Origin: Paramarasmius palmivorus | Lineage: Eukaryota > Basidiomycota > Agaricomycetes > Agaricales > Marasmiaceae | NCBI GenBank assembly: GCA_037176845.1 | Contig: JAYKXP010000034.1 | Coordinates: forward strand, 1 to 64,000 | Length of the DNA: 64,000 nucleotides | Reading direction: 5' to 3' | Shown: piece by piece, positions 58,893 to 64,000 of the stretch | Position numbering within the stretch: position 1 is the stretch's first letter | Layout: every line of letters begins with the position of its first letter | Program-made: the position numbers and the translations under genes | The notes under the pieces: model-generated | Told to the model about the DNA's origin: nothing | What the model saw: the letters and a program-made list of their open reading frames with translations, nothing else | The model's database searches: none

Positions 58893-58974
58893 GTTCACCC
58901 AGTTCACTTGATTCGCCGAGTTCGTCAAATTCCCAGTTCGCCAAGTTCGCCAATCCCGATTCTGCCCCGCCCTC
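58893..58974 (-). repeat. Right terminal inverted repeat
   Basis: Its reverse complement begins GAGGGCGGGGCAG and reaches GCGAACTTGGCGAAC after 24 bp, the same offset as at the left end, then ends GTGAACTGGGTGAAC. Confidence 0.85.
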
Positions 58975-58982
58975 GGATGATC
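58975..58982. repeat. Target-site duplication, right copy (GGATGATC)
   Basis: Identical to 56830-56837 and followed by AGACTTTGGGGTCAC, the continuation of the array unit. Confidence 0.85.
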
Positions 58983-59132
58983 AGACTTTGGGGTCACAAT
59001 GTTCAGCGTTCGAAGACTTTGGGTTGCTAGCCGCTGCTATATGATTCTCTCATTGGAATTAGTGTCGGAGACACGATAGGGTGAGGCAAGACATTTGGAT
59101 TTTGCCTCCTGTCTCTTTTATGCTGACTTCCA
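58983..59132. other. Array block X8, part 2
   Basis: The unit sequence resumes after the transposon and leads to the splice acceptor (ACTTCCAG) before G8. Confidence 0.45.
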
Positions 59133-59590
59133 GTCGTCTTTGGGCAAACAGACTTTTCTTCCACATATGCGTGCCCAGATGCATCGAGCTCGTGTACAAG
59201 GCCCTGGGCATGATCAGGCGCTGGTCAAGGTGTGTTTCTTCCCTTCCTCCTCACCAGAAATACTAACGACATAGACTTTGAACAGAATGTTCCTCCGCCT
59301 CAATTAACGTCCGACACACCAACTTGTTCCCTTTGCCTGTCCCTATCCACAATTAGCTCCCTCGAAGGTCCCAAGTTCGTCAAATATGAAGCCTTCGCGT
59401 TCGTTGAATTCACCTCCCGGACGCTACGAAGTCACTGCCGACTCAGCTGGGGGCAAGAATAACGTTCAGAATAGGAAAGGAAGGATGCAAGTGAGAGTCA
59501 AAGAAGCAGCTATGCTGGAAGAGGACTTTGGCGGAGGTAGAGGTCGGGGACAGACTGTCTAAAGGAAGGGGCCTCGGACGGGTTGCACAG
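59133..59590 (+). pseudogene. Array fragment G8 (G3BP-like 3' part), badly decayed
   Basis: The linker exon is very short (to about 59230). Exon B reads SLEGPKFVKYEAFAFVEFTS (RNP1 box EAFAFVEF), then loses the frame. A Gly/Arg-coding tail (GRGLWRR-like) is still recognisable near 59515-59560. Confidence 0.45.
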
Positions 59591-60595
59591 GGCAAAAGTA
59601 GAAAGTGAAAAAATTCATGTTCGTGCCTAGCTCATGCTGTTTTTCTTGTCCACAACACGCTACATTGTATCCTCTATCCTACATGTAAATATTCTCATGT
59701 TTTTTAGACTTGTACTTAACAAGCTTAACCACCCGCTTAGCGCTGCGACGTTCGATGTCAGTCGATCGAACCTCGGTGCCGAGGAGTAGGGTAAGACCCC
59801 GGATTCATCGAGCAGCGAGTGGTTCGGTTCTAATGTAAACGTCTCTTCCACAACGTACTACGTCGGCTCCGAATGACTTTGCTGCGCGTTTGGTATGGTA
59901 GTACGTTCAAGTTCGGAACTTCAGTTTTGATAAGTTGGTTCGCCCACTTGACTGCTTCTGAAGGGGACGAGGATTCCACCAACTATCTGTGAGCGTGGGC
60001 GTGGTTCTAGGTTATTTGAACCCGGCAGAGGGAAGAACTGGGGAGCAGTCGAGCTAAGTATGTGAGGCTTTGCCAGGCCGGCGGCGCCGTGTTGGGAAAA
60101 CTGTCCTTGACGCTAAGCACCTCCAACAACGACGAAAAGAGGCGTAATAGCATCTCCAATGTGCTGAACATCCAGAACCAGAGATTCGCCTGACATGGCA
60201 ATTCCGAACAGCGTGCTCGATTCCTTGGCTTGAAGTGCGACTGTGCCCATGTGTTGGTATTGCACCTCGCGTCAAGGACAGCTTGAACAGAACTTCGACA
60301 GACATGATATTTGAAGGTTGTTTGAAGGTCCAGTTCGCGCACTTGGCAGCTTCTGCGAAAGCTTTTCCAAGGTAATTATCATCATATAGATTTCAAACCA
60401 TGATTCGATTAGCTTCGTGACGAATCGTGAACAATGTGCGAATACAGTACATCAAGGCTGGAGAATAGCAGAACGCCGTTGACGTTGGCGATGCGAGATT
60501 GCAGCTAATAGAAATATGTCTTAAATCCGATATATTCTATCCCTGTTGTCAGAGAAGGATCAGACATAAATAAGGAAGGTCCAAGTTGTACGAAG
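59591..60595. other. Unit-specific insertion with a truncated gene copy
   Basis: Extra sequence relative to unit 7, lying between G8 and the lead of P8. Minus-strand 60010-59900 reads NLEPRPRSQIVGGILVP and, after a one-base frame change, SEAVKWANQLIKTEVP. That is a partial duplicate of the start of the gene at 60596-61003 (NLKPRPRTEIVGGIVIPPSE). The rest, including an open minus-strand frame at 60007-60342, is not recognised. Confidence 0.45.
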
Positions 60596-61003
60596 CTACT
60601 CACCTAATTCCTCGAGCTTCCGCTTCACTAGTTCCTCATTCTCCCCGGGTGTCATCTTCAAATCCTCTTCAGTAACCTCTTCACAATCCGTCAGACACCG
60701 ATTCCAGAATTGGCCCTTACGCCTCTGCGTGACGACCATATACGGTTGACGATTGAATTTCTTTCCCTCTCGAAGCGCAGGGTTCTGTCCAACGCGGGCA
60801 AGATCAGCTCCAAACTTCTTGGCGACGCGTTTTATATGAATATACGCAGTCATGTCGGCATAGCCATCGTCAGGAAGCGGTCTATCAAGTATTGCTGAAG
60901 CCCATTTGATCGCTTCGGAAGGGGGGATAACTATTCCACCAACGATTTCCGTACGTGGCCGCGGTTTGAGGTTGGTTGAGTTAGGTGGAGGAAAGTATGT
61001 CAT
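60596..61003 (-). CDS. Hypothetical protein, 134 aa or longer
   Basis: Intact minus-strand frame from ATG 61003 (MTYFPPPNSTNLKPRPRTEI). The sequence is hydrophilic and Lys/Glu-rich at the end (EEDLKMTPGENEELVKRKLE), with AYIHIKRVAKKFGADLARVG in the middle. After ...EELG a GTGAGT donor at 60603-60598 suggests that at least one more exon follows toward lower coordinates. Not recognised as a known domain. A truncated copy lies at about 59900-60010, so the gene has duplicated locally. Confidence 0.55.
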   Translation of the reverse strand: MTYFPPPNSTNLKPRPRTEIVGGIVIPPSEAIKWASAILDRPLPDDGYADMTAYIHIKRVAKKFGADLARVGQNPALREGKKFNRQPYMVVTQRRKGQFWNRCLTDCEEVTEEDLKMTPGENEELVKRKLEELGE

Positions 61004-61932
61004 GATGGTGCTTGGTAGTGAAATTGAAGGCGAGAAATTGCTTTATATCCGAGTCTGACATTCCCACCGAATTCCCACACAAATTTCTCTTATTGTTGTC
61101 CTCGTCCAAACCCCATTATCCTCACTCTTGAATGTTTTCTTCCTGCCATTGAAGTAAGTTGAGAGCTGATACTTTCGGTCGATACTGGGGCCTCGGTCTG
61201 CTGTCTTGCGCGGGATATATCACTGACAGAGAGTTTGCGGGTCCTCAAGATTTGATGGTGATTCAAAAGAGCCCGATGCATTGCTAGCTACAAGGTGCCT
61301 TAAGAAATCGTATCAGATAGACACAATTGGGAAGAACGTGATGATATCCAAACGCACAGGCTGTGACTTGGGGATCTCCAGGTTGACCTCAAATGATGCG
61401 TTTGTTGGGTGACAATGGACAGCACGCCATACAACGGAGCAACGTCAATTGGTGGTGAAAAGACAGAAGTTCAAGCTAGGGAAATGTCATTTCAGTCTTC
61501 TATACAGGTCAAATATGGCGGGCTCATACCAACTCGGCTCTTAAGATCTTCAGCCTTGACTTGAAAATGCAAAATGTGCAGCGGAATAGAAGCTAGTATC
61601 CAACGAGATTTTGTCGAAGCCCTCATCCAACGGAGCGTATGGAAGCTGGATAGGATAAGAGAGGGCACTGCAGGTTGGTACCGGTGGAAGGAAGGAAGGA
61701 AACCGGCACGTGGTCCTTCTAGAAAGACCAGGTTCCGTGGTGGAAGTGCGAGGTAAAGCAGAGGCAATTAATGTTGGGGCGCTAGGCTTTGGGCTATATA
61801 CGCTACCTATCGTAGGATCCTGTACATGTATCTACTCCTCTGCAATCGTAAGTATACTGCTCTTGTTCATTGACAAGCTATCTTTTTCTTCGGTGGCGGG
61901 CGCCTAAATTTCGTGTTCCGCTGTCCACAGCC
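61004..61932. other. Intergenic, right part of the unit-9 insertion and P8 lead
   Basis: No supported gene at 61004-61780. From about 61790 the shared lead of P resumes (CGCTACCTATCGTAGGATCC..., GGTGGCGGGCGCCTAAATTT near 61893), which is the presumed promoter and 5' leader of P copies. Confidence 0.35.
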
Positions 61933-63464
61933 ATGACCACGACGCCTAAGCTCGAAGCGTACAAAGCAGGCCTTGTTGAATCGCATCCTGGTATGTTTTT
62001 CGTTTACCACCAGGAGTCACAATTTCTCAATGCCTTTGTCTCCAGCACAACTCGAGAGTCAAAACCGTGAACGTTCTGGTACCCTCCGTGTTCTTCGCGC
62101 TAGAACCTATCTTCAGTCTCTTTCGGTCCCAAGATCCAGCCCGTTGCAGTTTTTTCACATTTTTCGTGCTTCCGTGTGACTCGGTCGGTTTCAAGCTTCA
62201 TCATCGCACTCGAAACACGGCTGGCTTCGTTTGCCTGGAATCACGATGTCTTTGGAGTTTCCAAATCCCGATGGAGCGTAGTCTGTCGCTCTCGTTTCAT
62301 GGATAGCGGGGTAGAATGAAAGCAAGCACTAGCGACTACGGGTTTGGTATTGGAAGGAGGATTGAGGCAACGTCTTGTGGATCTATTGCCGGTATGTCGT
62401 CGTTTCGTGTTCCTCAAAAGCAGAGTCACTGATACCTATGCCTCCAGCTTTGTTTAATTCGGGCTTGAACATTCGCGAGCTGCTCGCTCGATACATAGGG
62501 AGAAGGCTCGAACTCGGAGATGCAAGTGTCTTCAACTTTCGTCTTCTTCGCTCTTCAAGGTACTCAACTGGACTGTTTTAGCTAGTTTGGTCGAAAACGA
62601 AATGATCCTTGAAGCTTGATGACTCAACCTTCTCCACGAATCACGCTCTCCGTGTCTTTTCAAGCTTATATGCTAGACCCCGAGTCACTACCTCTGTTCA
62701 TGTTCATCGCACGACTAGGAATCTCGATGGTTGGCGGATCGGGGTTCAGCGCAAGTTCTCACAGGGCTGACGCAATGTTTCTCAAGTTGGGATACTGGTA
62801 TGCTCTCTTTCCTTCTTTCGTGTTCCTCGGCTCACCGATACTTATTACCTCCAGATCGAGCGTCCAAAGACTTCAATCCGACTTTCCACGTTCTCGTCAC
62901 CGTAAGCAGGACAGCGTGGTGCCTCCCGGTTTGATTTGTTCGACTGAAGAGGTCATTATGCATACAGGATAGCCAACGTCCATATCTTCGTTGGTATTCA
63001 CCCGGACTGTTGCAGCCAGTTTTTGCAATGGCTATCGAAAATTAGCTTTCTGTGCCCTCGTTGGCTGATGAAACAACGAACTAGCAAGCCCTCACGACCA
63101 CCTGCCCAGTGTTGGAAGGATGTGATATTCCTTACGTGGACATGGTCTGCTCTCCTTTCTTTGTGTTCCTCGGCCGAGTAATCATGACACCGATTACCTT
63201 CAGTTCTGCTAGCGCGATTCCAGGCACCCTGCGGTTTGAACCTTAAAGGTTCGCAGGCTGATGACCTAGGGAGAAGGCTGGGGCGCGAAACTTGGAAATG
63301 CGTGCATGTGTTCGACGTCGTTCTTCTTTGTCCGCCTCGGATTAGAATCTATGCCTTCGTCTGATCGCTCACGAAGGACTCGGAAGAGAGTGAGCGAGCT
63401 TTGATTCTTCCCGTTTTGCTTTTGCTGACTTCGAGCGTCCAGAAAAAGAAATCCGTTCATAATC
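61933..63464 (+). CDS. Array gene P, copy 8
   Basis: Exon 1 (61933-61990) is intact and close to copy 7: MTTTPKLEAYKAGLVESHP, with donor GTATGTTT. Exon and intron modules follow at about 62340-62540 and 62600-62800, with the second-kind exon reading TNHALRVFSSLYARPRVTTS-like in one frame. The last exon ends EIRS at TAA 63462-63464, 129 bp from the stop of 7TM copy 9. The first exon and splice sites look usable, but I could not prove one open frame throughout. Confidence 0.4.
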
Positions 63465-63592
63465 TACGCTAGTCAAAAGTGTTGTACAGACGATACACGG
63501 AGAAACAGTAGAGATCAATAAATACCAGCCATCTTTCGTCGTTTCCATCCCCGTGTCCGAAACCTCGAACAGGATGCTCTACTACGGTGTAA

Positions 63593-64000
63593 TCACGCTT
63601 TGCTCGCGGTAGCTTTGGAGGAGGCTTCATGTTTCTGCGCCTCGATATCACCACTTTCATTTGTTGATCCTTCCTCGGGTTGAATGTCCACGGTGTGTAC
63701 TTCAGAACGCTCAACAGTGTCGGTGGCTGCTCGTGCTTGGGGTGGCTCTCCGAATCGTAGAGTAGAGAGTATCTGGGTGTCAGGCACGGCACTACGGGAT
63801 AAGCCCAGACTGGTACGCAGGATAATGAGCGTTGGTGCGATACCCTAAGAGACGCGCGTGAGTTAGCAATTCATTACGGTCTCAGCGTTTGTAGCACGTA
63901 CGACCATCAGGGATATAAGCGGAAATAGGTCTAGGGAGAAACCAAAAGTGCTCACAGACTGCCGAATCGATGCATAAACGATGAGGCTGGCAGAGTACAT
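63593..64000 (-). CDS. 7TM membrane protein, copy 9 (partial, 5' end outside window)
   Basis: The last exon (63593 to about 63846) codes GIAPTLIILRTSLGLSRSAV, then PDTQILSTLRFGEPPQARAA and the tail EEGSTNESGDIEAQ...SKATASKA. The preceding exon runs to the window edge region (SLIVYASIRQ...SLDLFPLISLMV type). Both are open. The array therefore continues past 64000. Confidence 0.8.

Larger units (their letters stand above)
56838..58974. mobile_element. 2137-bp DNA transposon, probably a non-autonomous KDZ-type element
   Basis: It is bounded by terminal inverted repeats of about 75-80 bp and a perfect 8-bp target duplication. The host sequence reads continuously when the element and one duplicate are removed. 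Inside are a GRF zinc-finger gene (plus) and a CxC5/CxC6 cysteine-cluster gene (minus). From established knowledge, these cysteine clusters travel with Kyakuja-Dileera-Zisupton transposases, and Zisupton-type elements make 8-bp duplications. No transposase catalytic domain is present, so it would need help from elsewhere. Confidence 0.75.

Noticed and set aside
60007..60342. 111-codon minus-strand frame
   Set aside because: No recognisable content, a competing frame in the same stretch, and unusual composition; left inside the insertion description.

Overview
The window looks like nuclear DNA of a mushroom-forming basidiomycete (Agaricomycetes). Genes are broken by many short introns (about 45-65 bp, GT...AG). 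Several families recognised here are typical of that group: KDZ-transposon cysteine-cluster proteins, GRF zinc-finger proteins, T5orf172 proteins, and expanded families of multi-exon seven-transmembrane (7TM) proteins. No rRNA, tRNA, CRISPR or prokaryotic operon structure was seen.

Left flank (1-9160). A broken Hsp20-like gene lies on the minus strand at the edge, followed by two plus-strand genes of weak or no assignment (1417-2121, 2807-4153). Next come a small protein with a C-terminal RNase H1/viroplasmin-like domain (4878-5552), a frameshifted minus-strand remnant (5985-6420) and a membrane-anchored T5orf172/GIY-YIG-like protein (6858-7487). A striking satellite (about 7640-9160) follows; it carries about twenty copies of a 12-bp palindrome GTTC-N4-GAAC, mostly exactly 39 bp apart.

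Tandem array (about 9540-64000). A 4.4-8 kb unit is repeated head to tail at least eight times. Reading along the plus strand each unit holds: G, a 5'-truncated and mostly broken fragment of a G3BP-like (NTF2/RRM/RGG) RNA-binding gene; P, a multi-exon plus-strand gene of unknown function built from duplicated exon-intron modules; a minus-strand 7TM gene converging on P with only 123-144 bp between the stop codons; and X, a conserved but frame-broken block upstream of the 7TM promoter. There are nine 7TM copies: seven intact (10 exons, 355 aa in copy 3, whose splice sites I checked base by base), copy 1 with a frameshift in exon 1, and copy 9 cut by the window edge. Copies differ mainly in two loops predicted to lie outside the cell, while membrane segments and the C-terminal tail stay alike. 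This is the pattern of a recently duplicated and partly homogenised orphan receptor-like cluster.

Insertions in the array. Unit 5 holds a LINE-type reverse-transcriptase fragment (37973-38569). Unit 8 holds a complete 2137-bp DNA transposon (56838-58974) with long terminal inverted repeats and a perfect 8-bp target duplication GGATGATC. It carries a GRF zinc-finger gene and a CxC5/CxC6 cysteine-cluster gene of the kind linked to KDZ transposases, but no transposase catalytic gene. A second insertion (about 59591-61790) carries an intact 135-codon reading frame and a truncated copy of it.
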